Below, piece by piece: positions 24,675 through 35,200 of a stretch of 64,000 nt of DNA (positions are counted from its first letter, which is position 1; every line of letters starts with the position of its first letter). The DNA comes from Larix kaempferi (Eukaryota; Streptophyta; Pinopsida; Pinales; Pinaceae): contig BSBM01001448.1 in NCBI GenBank assembly GCA_027924585.1, positions 1,550,001-1,614,000 of the forward strand. Reading direction: 5' to 3'. The notes below the pieces were generated by a model, which was not told where the DNA came from, did no database searches, and worked only from the letters and a program-made list of their open reading frames with translations. A program made the translations under genes and the position numbers.

Positions 24675-25322
24675 ATTTGAACATATTTTTCTATGGATTT
24701 CATTGAAGGGATCCCTAAATATGGAGGGATGACAATCATTTTGGTTTTGGTTGCTCATCTCTACAAATATAGTCAATTTTGTGCCCTCGGCCATCCGTAT
24801 ACAACCTCCTTAGTCGCATAAATTTTCCTGGATTAGATCTTTTGTCGTCATGAAATCCCTTCTTCCATTGTCTCGGATTACGATGCAACTCTCACCAGTC
24901 ATTTTTGGACATAACTATTTTGACACACTGGCACCAAACTAAAGATGAGATCAGGGTCTCACCCACAAACAGATGGTCTGGCTGATATTACCAATACATG
25001 TTTGTGAACTTATCTTCGTTGCTTCACCTCTGACCAACAACCTTAGTGGGAAAAGTGGCTCCCTCTCACTGAGTGGTGGTACAATACTACGTCTAAAATG
25101 ACCCCATATGAAGAAATCTATGGTCAGGCACCGCCAATTCTACTTCCATACACCCTTAGCATTTCACCAGTTAAGGAAATGGACATAATTCTTCAAAACC
25201 ACGATTAGATTCTTCGCATTTTGCAGGAAAATATTCACATGGAAATAATTTGAATGAAACAACGATCCGATCAGCACTGTTCTTAGCACACTTTTCAAGC
25301 AGGTGATATGGTTTTCTTTCGT
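24675..25322 (+). pseudogene. Chromovirus integrase core
   Basis: Integrase inserts element DNA. Motifs spread over shifting frames are SMDFIEGIPKYGGMTIILVL (first catalytic D), VSDYDATLTSHFW (second D) and HPQTDGLADITNTCL, where the usual E of 'QTEVVN' reads D. Stops occur about every 30-60 codons. Later pieces such as MTPYEEIYGQAPP follow the family order. Confidence 0.8.
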
Positions 25323-25688
25323 CTATAGCCTTCCAAGCAATCCTCCCTGAAACTCAAATGGCATCATAATCTCACTCCAACGTTCCATGGGACCTATAAG
25401 GTTCTTCAGAATATTAGGTCTGTTGTTTATAAATTGGAACTTCCTCCTTCTTCCCGCATTCATCCAATATTTCATGTCTCTTTTCTGACAAAATTTCTTG
25501 GCACCAACATCAGCAGACAAACTATTTTACAAGAACTGGATAATGAAGGATCCATCCTTTTGGAGCCAGACGCCATCCTCAATAGGTGCACTCATCAGCT
25601 TCGCTCTCGATCTATCACAGAGGTATTAATTCAATGTCACAGAATGCAACCACAGGATGCTACATGGGAACCACTCCTTCATATTTAG
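25323..25688 (+). pseudogene. Integrase C-terminus and chromodomain-like tail
   Basis: KLKWHHNLTPTFHGTYKVLQ and RIHPIFHVSFLTKF correspond to the integrase C-terminal 'GPF.I......Y.L.LP......HPVFHVS.L'. The terminal segment, PDAILNRCTHQL through PQDATWEPLLHI, matches the shape of a chromovirus chromodomain ('P..IL.RR......LI.W......DATWE'), which is thought to steer integration to heterochromatin. Stop at 25686-25688. Confidence 0.82.
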
Positions 25689-25730
25689 CATCAATTTCCA
25701 CATCTATAGCTTTGAGGACACAACTTTTTC

Positions 25731-25744
25731 TAAGGGGGAGGGGA
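25731..25744 (+). promoter_or_regulatory. Polypurine tract of the chromovirus
   Basis: TAAGGGGGAGGGGA directly precedes the LTR start TGTTAGGAACC, a textbook plus-strand priming site. Confidence 0.9.
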
Positions 25745-26159
25745 TGTTAGGAACCTGTGTCAACCCTTCTCTTTACTTTGTCAGTATATTGTTGTTGGAT
25801 GCATATGATTTGTAATTCGTCCCATAGTATTATATATTCCATGGTATTGATCCATACTTTGTATTATCCCATAGTATTATATGTTCCATGGTATTGATCC
25901 ATAGTATTGGACGCATATGCTTTGTAAGTCGTCTTGTAGTATTATATGTTCCATGGTATTGATCCATAGTATTGGCACATAGACTTAGTATATAAGTACA
26001 AGTTGAGGTCAATGAAGGAATCTAGAAGTTATTTGTATTGATCTTGCTCAAAGGAGGTTTTCCTCTCGAAGTGGCCTACGATCAATAAATCTATTATGTG
26101 TTTGTTTATTTCTGATATGTCGTGCATTTTCATAAATCTATTGTTGGAGGTTCCTCACA
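25745..26159 (+). repeat. 3' LTR of the chromovirus
   Basis: About 415 bp from TGTTAGGAACC to GGTTCCTCACA, with matching inverted ends. It contains about three copies of a short 'TATTATATGTTCCATGGTATTGATCCATA'-like repeat at 25828-25975, a TATA-like AGTATATAAG near 25988 and AATAAA near 26083. The partner 5' LTR is absent, so no target duplication can be checked. Confidence 0.8.
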
Positions 26160-26660
26160 CAAATTGGGTTTGGACTTTGTGGGACCAATTGAACCTCCTT
26201 CAAATCAGCATCATTATATTTTGGGATACATATATTATCTTAACAATTGGTTGACTTCAAAGTGTTTCCAAATGCAAAAGAATACAAGGCCATGTTGAGT
26301 TTTTATATGAAATTATCTTCACGAAATTTAGTGTTCCATGGGAGTTAGTGACAAATCATGATTCATAATTCACTTGTAACTATTTCTAATTTTGGATTAT
26401 TATCTCAACCTTCATCATAAGAATACTAAATTGTACCATTCATAGGCTAATTGGAAAGTTGAAGCTATAACAAGGAGCTTGAGAACGTTATTACCAAGAC
26501 GATTTAAACACATTTTCCATACAACACAACAAGGAAAACAAATATAGGATTTACATTGAATGAGATAGCATCGAGAAAAACATTGTTGTTTCCCATATAA
26601 TTGAAATCAAAACTCTATATAAAACATTAAAAGTGGGACTTGACCCTTATATAGCACATA
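26160..26660 (+). pseudogene. Fragment of another Ty3/gypsy integrase
   Basis: Directly after the chromovirus LTR lies a degenerate integrase core: LDFVGPIEPPSNQHHYILGY (first D), then in a shifted frame EFLYEIIFTKFSVPWELV, then HHKNTKLYHS and ANWKVEA, equivalent to the 'HP.ANGQVE' site of the third acidic residue. It has no LTR or RT and is too diverged to assign to either neighbouring element. Confidence 0.72.
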
Positions 26661-27191
26661 GAGAATGAAACAACCAAACCAATAGATCTTCCCTATTGTT
26701 GGTACTGATATTTTCATAGATGGAAATGAAAAATGCAGTTGAAGCATGTGATCATATTGGGGATTTAAGTTTAAATCAGAAGGAAAAGGAATGAGGTTTT
26801 ATCCCAGGAACGTTTGTGAGGTCTCCAATCAAAAACCTAAGCGATCTCCATAGCTTGACATTAAGGTTCATATCAACGGTGGAGATTTATTCAGGGCCCC
26901 AAAGTGGACAACATTTAAGTTAAGAGTTCGAGCCCTAAATGGAAACCACCTTGTCCATGTGGCGGTCTCAGGTTCATTCAGGGCCCAAAAAGTAGTTTAT
27001 CCAAACTGCTTACACCAAGCCCTGAAACTGCTCCTGTCAACGTCAACAGAAAAGCTATCTATCACTTCTTGATAGATGTCTATCAAACAAAGTATGCCAT
27101 GTGACATGAAGTGGCTTCAAGTCAACAAAAAATATCAAGGTCACAAGGGAGGTGATCTACGGCTCTAAATATTTCAGGCACTAGAAATTGC
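26661..27191. other. Unassigned DNA left of the minus-strand gypsy element
   Basis: About 530 bases with no coding frame. The word TTCAGGGCCC occurs twice (near 26890 and 26977), within segments speaking of a small duplication. It joins the truncated RNase H end of the gypsy element on its right. Confidence 0.5.
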
Positions 27192-28075
27192 TTAACCTTT
27201 AACAAGCTTGGTGAAACCCTGAATGGAAAGCAATTCCTTTAGTTGATGAAAGCTTTTCTCACATTTTTCAGACCATACAAACATGATATTCTTCCTCTGC
27301 AATGATTTAATTGGATGAGTTATTTTGTATAACCTGTCAATGAACCTTCTGTAATAGCCTGCAAGACCCATAAAATATCTCACATCTACAACATTCTTTG
27401 GAGTAGGCCAATCCATTATGGCTTCAATATTTTCTAGATCCACTGCAATTCCTTCTTCGGAGATGACATGACCCATATATTGTACCTTCTGCAGATAGAA
27501 ATCACACTTGCAAATATTCGCATACAGTTGGTTTTCTCTAAGGACTTGTAGTACCATTCTTAGATGTTCATTATGCTCTTCTTCATTCTTTGAGTAAACA
27601 AGAATTTCATCCAAGAACAAAACCACAAACTTATCCAAATATTTCTTGAAGACACTATTCATGAGACACATGAATGTAGCAGGTGCATTGGTAAGACCAA
27701 ATGGCACCATTGTGAATTCGTAATGGCCATATCTTGTCATGAAAGTTGTCTTGTGAATGCCTTCTTCTTTTATCCTCACTTGATGGTAGTCAGGCCTCAA
27801 GTCAATCTTCGAAAACACTTTAGCTTCCTTCATTTGATCAAACAAGTCATCAATTCTTGGCAATGGGTATTTATTCTTTACTGTCACTTTATTTAGCTGC
27901 CTGTAATCAATACACAACCTCAAAGCCCCATCCTTTTTCTTCATAAATTAGAATGGTTCTCCCCAAGGACATACACTCGGTCTGATATACTCCTTGTCCA
28001 TTAATTCTTGCAGCTACATTTTTAAATCTACCAATTCTAGTGTGCTCATTCTATAAGGAGATTTGGAAATTGGTG
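27192..28075 (-). pseudogene. Gypsy reverse transcriptase, truncated
   Basis: An open frame of 250 codons (27944-27192) covers most of the [22 protein letters not shown] (residues 11-30), [10 protein letters not shown] (about 46-55), [15 protein letters not shown] (about 77-91) and the polymerase box FLDE at 110-113. The invariant second aspartate of the YxDD box is E. The thumb follows ([22 protein letters not shown]). The RT entry (ELMDKEYIRPSVCPWG) lies upstream at 27945-28075 behind a stop. After [11 protein letters not shown] the family match ends abruptly. Confidence 0.9.
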
Positions 28076-28199
28076 TTGTTCCTGGAACAAGATTGATAAA
28101 AAAATCAATATCTCTCTTTGGTGGCAGTCTTGGTGCTTAATCTAGAAACACATCTTGGAACTATTGAAACAACGGAAAGTCTTATATCCTTGGTCCCTT

Positions 28200-29177
28200 T
28201 TACTCTGATGAATTTGATATGTGGACTGCATATAATTGGAAACCCTTTTTATAAAACTTTCTCAACTGCAGGGATGAAATATGCCTTACTAAAACTTTCT
28301 TGGGAATTCCTCTTACCAACCTTGGTCTTCCCTCTTCATCAATGCATTCAAGTACTTTATCAAAGTAGTCCATCTTGGTTCTATGTCTTTCCAACCAGTC
28401 CATACCTATTAGGGAATCATAATATCCTAATGGTAGGACATTTAAATTTTCTTTTGTGAGGAGTCCATTCAATTCTATGGGGCACTCCATCACTACTTCA
28501 CTCACCTTTCTCTTAGTCCCTGTGGCTAATCGAACTAGCCAAGACTTACTATGCTTTACTTTTCTAAGAGAACAACCTTCAAACACCTTAGGAGACACAT
28601 AACTATGAGTATACCCTGGATCAATCAAAACATAAATAGATTTCTTAGCAATCGTACCCTCAACTTCCACCACTATTGATTGATGGTCTGCTTGGTGGTC
28701 ATCCAATGCTGCATAAATTTGGGGTGTTTCCCTTGCCATATCTTCCACTATAGTTGCTTCTTCTAGGTTTTGCAAGATCTGGGGATTCTCCCTCCAATGT
28801 GGGAAATATCTAAGCATGTGGTTTCCTCCACATCCCCAACACTGAAGTGGTCCTTTTGATGCATTTTCTGCTGCTACTGTTGGCTTGAATCCTCTTTGTG
28901 CTTGATTCACCTGTGGAAAATTTATGTGTTGATTTCTAAATGGTGGCTTGAATCCATTTTTCCTTTGTTCAAACCTCCCTTTGGGATTCCCTTTCCATGC
29001 TGGATGAACCTCTGATTTTCCCTTACTCTGCTCATAGTAATTCATTTCCATACAAATGGCTTCATCCAGACTTGGTGGATTTACAAAATCAATCCTATCT
29101 CTAAAATTTTGAGGTAGACTACGAAGGAAACATTGGATATTTACCCTTTCACCCTTGATGTAATCCACATACCTCAA
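28200..29177 (-). pseudogene. Gypsy Gag C-terminus, zinc knuckle and protease
   Basis: A 325-codon frame. The zinc knuckle CWGCGGNHMLRYFP (near residue 113) keeps C, C and H, but the final cysteine is F. The protease reads LIDPGYTHSYVSP near residue 185, so the active-site D-S/T-G is DPG. It ends with LPLGYYDSLIGMDWLERHRT (about residues 244-263), the protease C-terminus common to Del/Tekay-like elements. A long open frame with these faults suggests moderate age. Confidence 0.86.
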
Positions 29178-30050
29178 CAGTTCTAAAAACTTGTGGACAT
29201 GTTATTCCATGGAATTCTGTCCCAACCTGAGTTCATTGAACTCTTTCTTCTTGTTATGATAATACCTAGGTGATAGGTATTTCTCCTTGAAGTACCTTTT
29301 AAACTGCTCCCACTTGATCCTCTTTTCACTCATCTTCTTCACTTGTATGAGGTGCTCGCACCAAATTGAAGCTCTACCATTTAGATTGTAAATGGAAACT
29401 CAGGCCTTTTCATTTTCTGAATAATAGTGAATTATGAAATACTTCTTCATTCCAAGCAGCCATGGCTCTGCCTCCTAACATGTCTTGCTTTATCCATCAA
29501 ATTTGGGAGGCTTTGCCTCCCTAAATTCTCCTTGTGGGATCCCTCCGAATTTATTTCTTCCTTCAAACATGTTGGAAGTATGCCTCGGACTTCTCTGAGA
29601 ATCTCTAGATTCACATGACTTCCTGGGAAGAGATCTTGGAGAGGGTGTTTTGTATGTTTTGCTCACATAACTCCTTCTAGGGCTTGGATTCCTCTTCCTA
29701 GAACGACCTCTATAGAGACTACTTGCATCTCTTCATTATCTTCTGACATTTCTTGGGTTGGACCCAAGGTTTACCCTCTGCTTCATACCAGTGAGGCTCT
29801 GTAACATGGTAGCATTGAGCTGGTGTTCCTCCTGAGCCTTCATCAATATCTCAGCTCACCATGGTCTCAACCAAGTTCTTGGGAGTTATTTGCTCCCTTC
29901 TGCCATTGGATTCTGTTTCAGTATGTGCTTCTTGCACATTCTCTCCCAGAACATATTCCTCCTGCTCATAAGGATCTTGGGCATCATTTATGGTCACCAT
30001 TTCCTTGCTTTTCTTGTATGCTTCCTTTGTTGTACGATTCAACTATTATC
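29178..30050 (-). pseudogene. Gypsy Gag N-terminal half, frameshifted
   Basis: Continuing upstream on the minus strand are Gag pieces in changing frames: a basic arginine/serine-rich segment (RGRSRKRNPSPRR, near 29690), then a Gag-type EFREAKPPKFDG near 29510. The N-terminal acidic piece at 30042-29851 contains EEYVLGENVQEAH. The assignment rests on order and on the open protease frame that follows. Confidence 0.65.
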
Positions 30051-30255
30051 AACTACCAACACTGTGCATTACATCGACATTTATCAAACATCATAAGAAT
30101 GAATATGAAACATAAAATATCCATACGAATCTGGAAACTACTCATTTGGACAACAAAAATACTAATTAATGTTTATCAAATCCATGCCATGAGCATTCTT
30201 CTTCCTATAAACACATTCATGCTTCGGCCCAAGCAGCCACAATGCTCTAACATGG

Positions 30256-30267
30256 GCTTCGATACCA
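30256..30267 (-). promoter_or_regulatory. Primer binding site candidate of the minus-strand gypsy element
   Basis: On the minus strand TGGTATCGAAGC lies two bases from the LTR end at 30270. It differs from the usual iMet-complementary TGGTATCAGAGC at two adjacent positions, so either a mutated site or a related tRNA is possible. Confidence 0.7.
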
Positions 30268-30591
30268 TTTGTCATGTTCTCGGTCTCCTTGGTGCCCTTC
30301 AGATGCGATGGGAGACAACCTAATACATTTTTTTTCAACAATTCTCTCTGTTTTTACACGTATTCATAATGGTATTGTAATATCCTATTCAAGATCTGAC
30401 CAAAATATTAACTTCCACTTCAGATTTTTAATGAATTTTTACTAGCAATTTTTAAGGCAAACTCCCAAACTATGCAAGATGTAAGTGACGGGGTGGAAAA
30501 TCTGAATGGGGATGATAGGAAAGAGATTAGGTTCTTGAAATTATAGGTGAGAGTTTGTAGCAGCAGCAAAGTATGGTTTCAGCAGAATTCC

Positions 30592-31049
30592 TGTTAGGAT
30601 ATTTAGACACTTAGGAGTTAGTTAAGATCAACTTGTGTAATATATCCGTTAGGGATAGTGTGTTTCTTTAGTATGCATTAGTATGCATTTGTAAATACTT
30701 AATCCGACGGTCACGATATGTTTCCGACATAGAGTGATCCGACGGCTCAACTTCTCTTAGATCAAACCTAACCTTGATCCGTGGCTTAACACCCGATTGG
30801 TCCATGATCTCTATTTAAAGAGCATGGAGGGTCATTGTTTAGTTGATCGATTATGAGAAGCTCATTTGTAACTTTCTTTCTTTGCATAATAAATTGTCCC
30901 GTAGAAGCTATTTGGCCGGGGCCGTGGAGTGTTTCCCTCAAGAGGGTTTAAACCACGTCAAAACATCGGTGTGTTGATCTGTGATCTGTTTGTGTGAAGT
31001 GGTTGCTCTTGGTGTTCGGTCCTTTGGTAGTACCCTGTGTACCCGAACA
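30592..31049 (+). repeat. 5' LTR of the intact copia element
   Basis: 458 bp, TGTTAGGATATT to ACCCGAACA. It contains a TATA-like TATTTAAA at 30812, an AATAAA at 30888-30893, the doubled word TAGTATGCAT near 30670 and two TCCGACGG words (near 30703 and 30739) that could be promoter elements. Confidence 0.97.
30812..30819 (+). promoter_or_regulatory. TATA box of the intact copia element
   Basis: TATTTAAA about 76 bases before the LTR's AATAAA, the usual order of signals in a short copia LTR. The same sequence recurs in the 3' LTR at 36596-36603. Confidence 0.6.
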
Positions 31050-31061
31050 TGGTATCAGAGC
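31050..31061 (+). promoter_or_regulatory. Primer binding site of the intact copia element
   Basis: TGGTATCAGAGC begins at the base after the LTR end and is an exact complement of the initiator Met tRNA 3' end. Confidence 0.97.
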
Positions 31062-32213
31062 TTTTATGAAGTGCCGCTTCCGGTTATGATCTAGATCTTG
31101 AACTGCTGTTGCCGAAACTCGTAAGGGTTTCTAGTTCTGGTATTTCTGTGCATTTCTGGGCTGTGGGAGGTGTTCCATTGCGTCCGGAGCGTCGTTTCCA
31201 TTGGGAAATAGTTTTCGTTTGATCGAAAACGGTTCCCGGTTGCTCCAGAAACGCGTTTTTCATCAGATCTGAAGGTATAATGTTACAGTGACGCATTTTT
31301 TTTATTTTCGTTTTTTGAAAGAAAAAAATCTCATATTTCTTTTTTTTACTGTTAGATTTTTTTTGGTTCAGATTGTTGCTTTCCCGTCTGCGTATGCTCT
31401 TTGCCGTGCACCTTGAGCGATCTCGGCAAATCAGAAACAGAAAGGGAAAGGGTTTTTCTCGGCTGCGTATGCTCTTTGCCGTGCACCTTGCGCGATCTCG
31501 GCAAATCAGAAACAGAGAGAAAACGTAGACTTTCCGGGCAAGCTAACAAGATCTAACTCCACGAGTGTGGAAAAGTTTTTTTTTGTTTCGTTTTGTGGTC
31601 TGTTTTGCAGGAAAAAGGGCAAGCACGCAAACCGAGCAAGAAGAGTAAAAAAAAAAAAAAAAAAAAAAAGCCCCCTTCCTCATTTCCATATTTTACATAC
31701 CTTTTAAACTAGCTCACTTGGTCCAAAGTTGCTTTATTCCTTAATAGGTCTTGAGTTCAAGTCTTAGGAAGTTACTTTTAAAAAGAAAAGTGCATGCAAT
31801 TTCTATTTTCAAGTTACTTTATTGTAAAAGTGCATCTCACTTAAATAATAAAAAAAAATAAAAAAATACAAGTGAGTCACTTAAGCTTTTTATTTCTTGT
31901 TGCACTATTTAAAAGTAATATCATTGTAAAAGTGAAATCACTTATTTTACAAAAGTGATTCACTTAAAAGCAACTTTTTTGTAAAGTGATTGTCAAAAGG
32001 TTCATCTTGGGAAGAGGGGGGTTCTTTTTTTTGCTGGACATTCTCTAGCTGCCACGTCACTATTGGGGACACCTTCAACAGTTTCTTTGTTCAAGCATAA
32101 CTTCATCATACAGAGTCCGTTTTCAGTGCCGTTTTTTTTGAAACCGCCTATTTTTTCGAGCTCTTCACATCCAGACTATTTGTTTCTGTTTTTACAGCCA
32201 TTAATTTACAAAT
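31062..32213 (+). other. Long untranslated leader of the intact copia element
   Basis: The 1.15-kb leader before gag is long for a copia element. It contains a 54-bp unit present twice (31388-31441 and 31463-31516, CTGCGTATGCTCTTTGCCGT...), a run of about 22 A near 31648-31670, and several copies of AAGTGA/TCACTT that can pair with each other (31810-31995). These may form RNA structure for packaging or translation; that role is inferred. The run of A also resembles a captured poly(A) end. Confidence 0.75.
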
Positions 32214-35200
32214 ATGGCCACCTCTTGTGATATTCTACTTAACAGTTCCAACTATTTCTCATGGAAATCTCGTATGGAGGATGTTCTACGAAGTAGGGGA
32301 CTTTTCAGAATTACAACAGGGAAAGAAAAGGAACCCACTGATGATGATAAGAAAATAAAATGGGCAAATAGATGTGATGAAGCTCGTGGATTGATTGGGA
32401 TGTCAATCTCTACTGATTTGCGATTCCACATATCTGGAATTGATGAACCTAATACTGCTTGGGACAAGTTGGAAACTGTGTTTGGTAAACACAATGAAAT
32501 TCGAGGTCACCAACTCGAAAATGAGTTGATTTCTTTAAATCCAAGTGACTTTTCATGCATTCAAGATTATTTATCTAAGTACAAAACTCTCAAGCTTTTA
32601 TGTGCAGAATGTAAGATTGAGAGGGAAGACAAACAGTGCATTTATCATATTCTTTCCAAACTTGGACCTGCATATTCTGTTTTTGTATCTACATTTTACT
32701 CCATGAAAGCATCATTGAATGCAGCTAGCTATCAAGAGCCTAGTCTTGAATCCTTTTGTGATTCTTTGATTAGGGAACAAGATAAACTCATTCATCTTGG
32801 AATAATCAACAATGCAGATACATCTGGGAAAGCATTATTGTCCCAACAGAAAGAAAAGTCCAAGCCTCCCAAGAAACAAAATTTTCGCAATAATAAGTCA
32901 AACAAGGGTCCAAAACCCTCTCAGTCAGCTCCTTCTTTAAAAAATGACAAAGGATCCAAGCAAAAAGGCAAGAAGACTGAGCGTCATTGCAACTATTGTG
33001 GGAAAGATAATCATGATGAATCTAAGTGTTTCAAGAAGATGGCAGCCTTGGAAGCAGCAATGAAGAAGCACCACATCAGCCTAGATTCACCTTCAGAATC
33101 TACCTCTCATGGACATGCACTTTGTGCTTCTGGTTATTCTTATAATGCATCTTCTTCTTCTACTTCAAATGAATGGCTCATTGATTCTGGAGCATCTTAT
33201 CATATGGCTAAGGATCAAGCCATCTTTTCTACTATGCATGAATGTAACACCAAACAAATATTTGTTGGTGATGATAGATCTCTAAGTGTTGTAGGAGCTG
33301 GAACAGTTCCAGTAGATAATGGTCATTTTAGTGATGTACTATGTGTTCCAAGAATTTCCTGCAATTTGTTATCAGTCTATCAGATCACTCATTCTGGTGA
33401 AGGTAAAACTGTGACCTTTACACCTCACCAAGTTGTAATCAAGGATTTTAAAGATCCTCAACAGGTCCTAGCTACCGGAATTGTTGATGATATTACCAGG
33501 TTGTACAAGTTTAACAACTTTGGGTCATCACCTTTCCCTTCAGTTTTTGTTGCTCATAGTGATAACTTGAGCAAACTTTGGCATGAGCGATTTGGTCACT
33601 TAAATTATCGCTCATTGCAACAACTATGTAAAGAAAATATGGTGACAGGTCTTCCGATGGTATCTTGCAGAGATGGTGTTTGTTCCGGTTGTGTACTCGG
33701 AAAACATCATCGGGACAGTTTTGACAAACGTGCCTCTTGGCACGCCTCGGTTCCCTTGGAGCTTGTGCATAGTGACTTGTGTGGTCCTCTTCCATCTGCT
33801 TCCTTTTCTGGTTTCAAATATTTCTTAACTTTCATTGATGATTACACCAGACGCACTTGGGTTTATTTCCTAAAACTTAAGAGCGAAGTATTTAACATGT
33901 TCTTGGCCTACAAGGCCCTTGTTGAAAAACAATCTGGTCATCAAATTATTAAGTTAAGATCTGACAATGGAGGAGAATATGTTAACAAACAGTTCACTAC
34001 TTTCTGCACTGAACAAGGCATCCAACAACAACACACTGTTCCATATACACCACAACAAAATGGTGTAGCTGAGCGGAAGAACCGCACTTTAAAAGAAATG
34101 GCTAATTGTATGATCCAATCTAAGGGACTAAGTCTTCAATTTTGGGCTGAAGCCATTAATTGTGCAAATTACATAGTTAATCGCACCCCCACAAAAGCAT
34201 TACAAGGTATAACACCGGAAGAAGCATGGAGTAAAATTAAACCTGATGTAAGTCACTTTCGTGTGTTTGGTAGTGAAGCATGGGCTCACATTCCGGATGA
34301 AAAACGGAAAGCATTGCAGCCTAAAAGTGAAAAGTGCATATTTGTTGGATATTCTGAAGATGTAAAAGGTTATAGACTTCTTCAACCACCTTCTCATGCT
34401 ATAATCATTAGAAGAGATGTTAAATTTGATGAAAATATCTTGGCCTGCGAGCCTAATTCGGCGAGTGTGCCATCTTTGGCCTGCGAGCCTGATTCGGCGT
34501 TTGTGCCTTCTTCTTCTTCTTCCAACTTCCTTGACAGGTTTCCAACTCCAGTTTCTGATGATGACAGTGAGGATGAAAATCCACCTCCGCCTGCTCATGT
34601 TCCTCCAGTTGCACCAGCACAAGTGCTTCCTCGATGGGTCCGTTCAACATGTGAAGCAGCTGGTGATCTTGCCGGTGATCCTAGAGATCAACGTCGAACA
34701 CGTTCTCAGTTTCAGCGAGCCTCTTCTCTTTTGGCTCAAGTTTCCGAGAATCATGATCCAGAAACTTTTGCAGAAGCTTCAGGGAATCCAGATTGGGATG
34801 CAGCCATGGATGAAGAATATCGTTCCTTAATGGCGAACGATACTTGGGATCTTGTACCTCTTCCAAAAGGAAGAAAACTTGTCAGATGTAAATGGGTCTA
34901 CAGAACTAAGTATGCATCAGATGGAAGTGTTGAAAGACTTAAGGCAAGGTTAGTTGCCAAAGGTTTTTCCCAAGTTGAAGGGATTGACTACAATGAAACC
35001 TTTGCTCCCGTCGCCAAAATGAACTCCATCCGCCTTGTTCTTTCCCTTGCAGCCTTACACAACTGGGAAGTCCATCAAATGGATGTCAAGTCTGCCTTCT
35101 TACATGGTGATTTACAGGAGGAAATTTACATGGAACAACCTCCTGGCTATGTTCAGAATAACTCTAGCCTTGTCTGCCGCCTTAAGAAATCCTTATATGG

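Larger units (their letters stand above)
19601..26159 (+). mobile_element. Ty3/gypsy chromovirus, 5'-truncated and RT-deleted
   Basis: In order on the plus strand: Gag, zinc knuckle, protease (split by a solo LTR at 20635-23845), RNase H, integrase, a C-terminal chromodomain-like segment, a polypurine tract and a 3' LTR. The chromodomain marks it as a chromovirus. No 5' LTR or primer site was found upstream of Gag, and the RT core is missing, so the copy cannot move itself. Numerous stops mark it as old. Confidence 0.85.

Noticed and set aside
31352-31549. 65-codon minus-strand frame with an internal repeat in the copia leader
   Set aside because: The repeat comes from the 54-bp leader duplication; antisense to the element and without a start context or homology.
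34200-34866. Frames of up to 140 codons overlapping the copia polyprotein
   Set aside because: They lie within the intact Gag-Pol frame on other frames or the other strand and show no motif.
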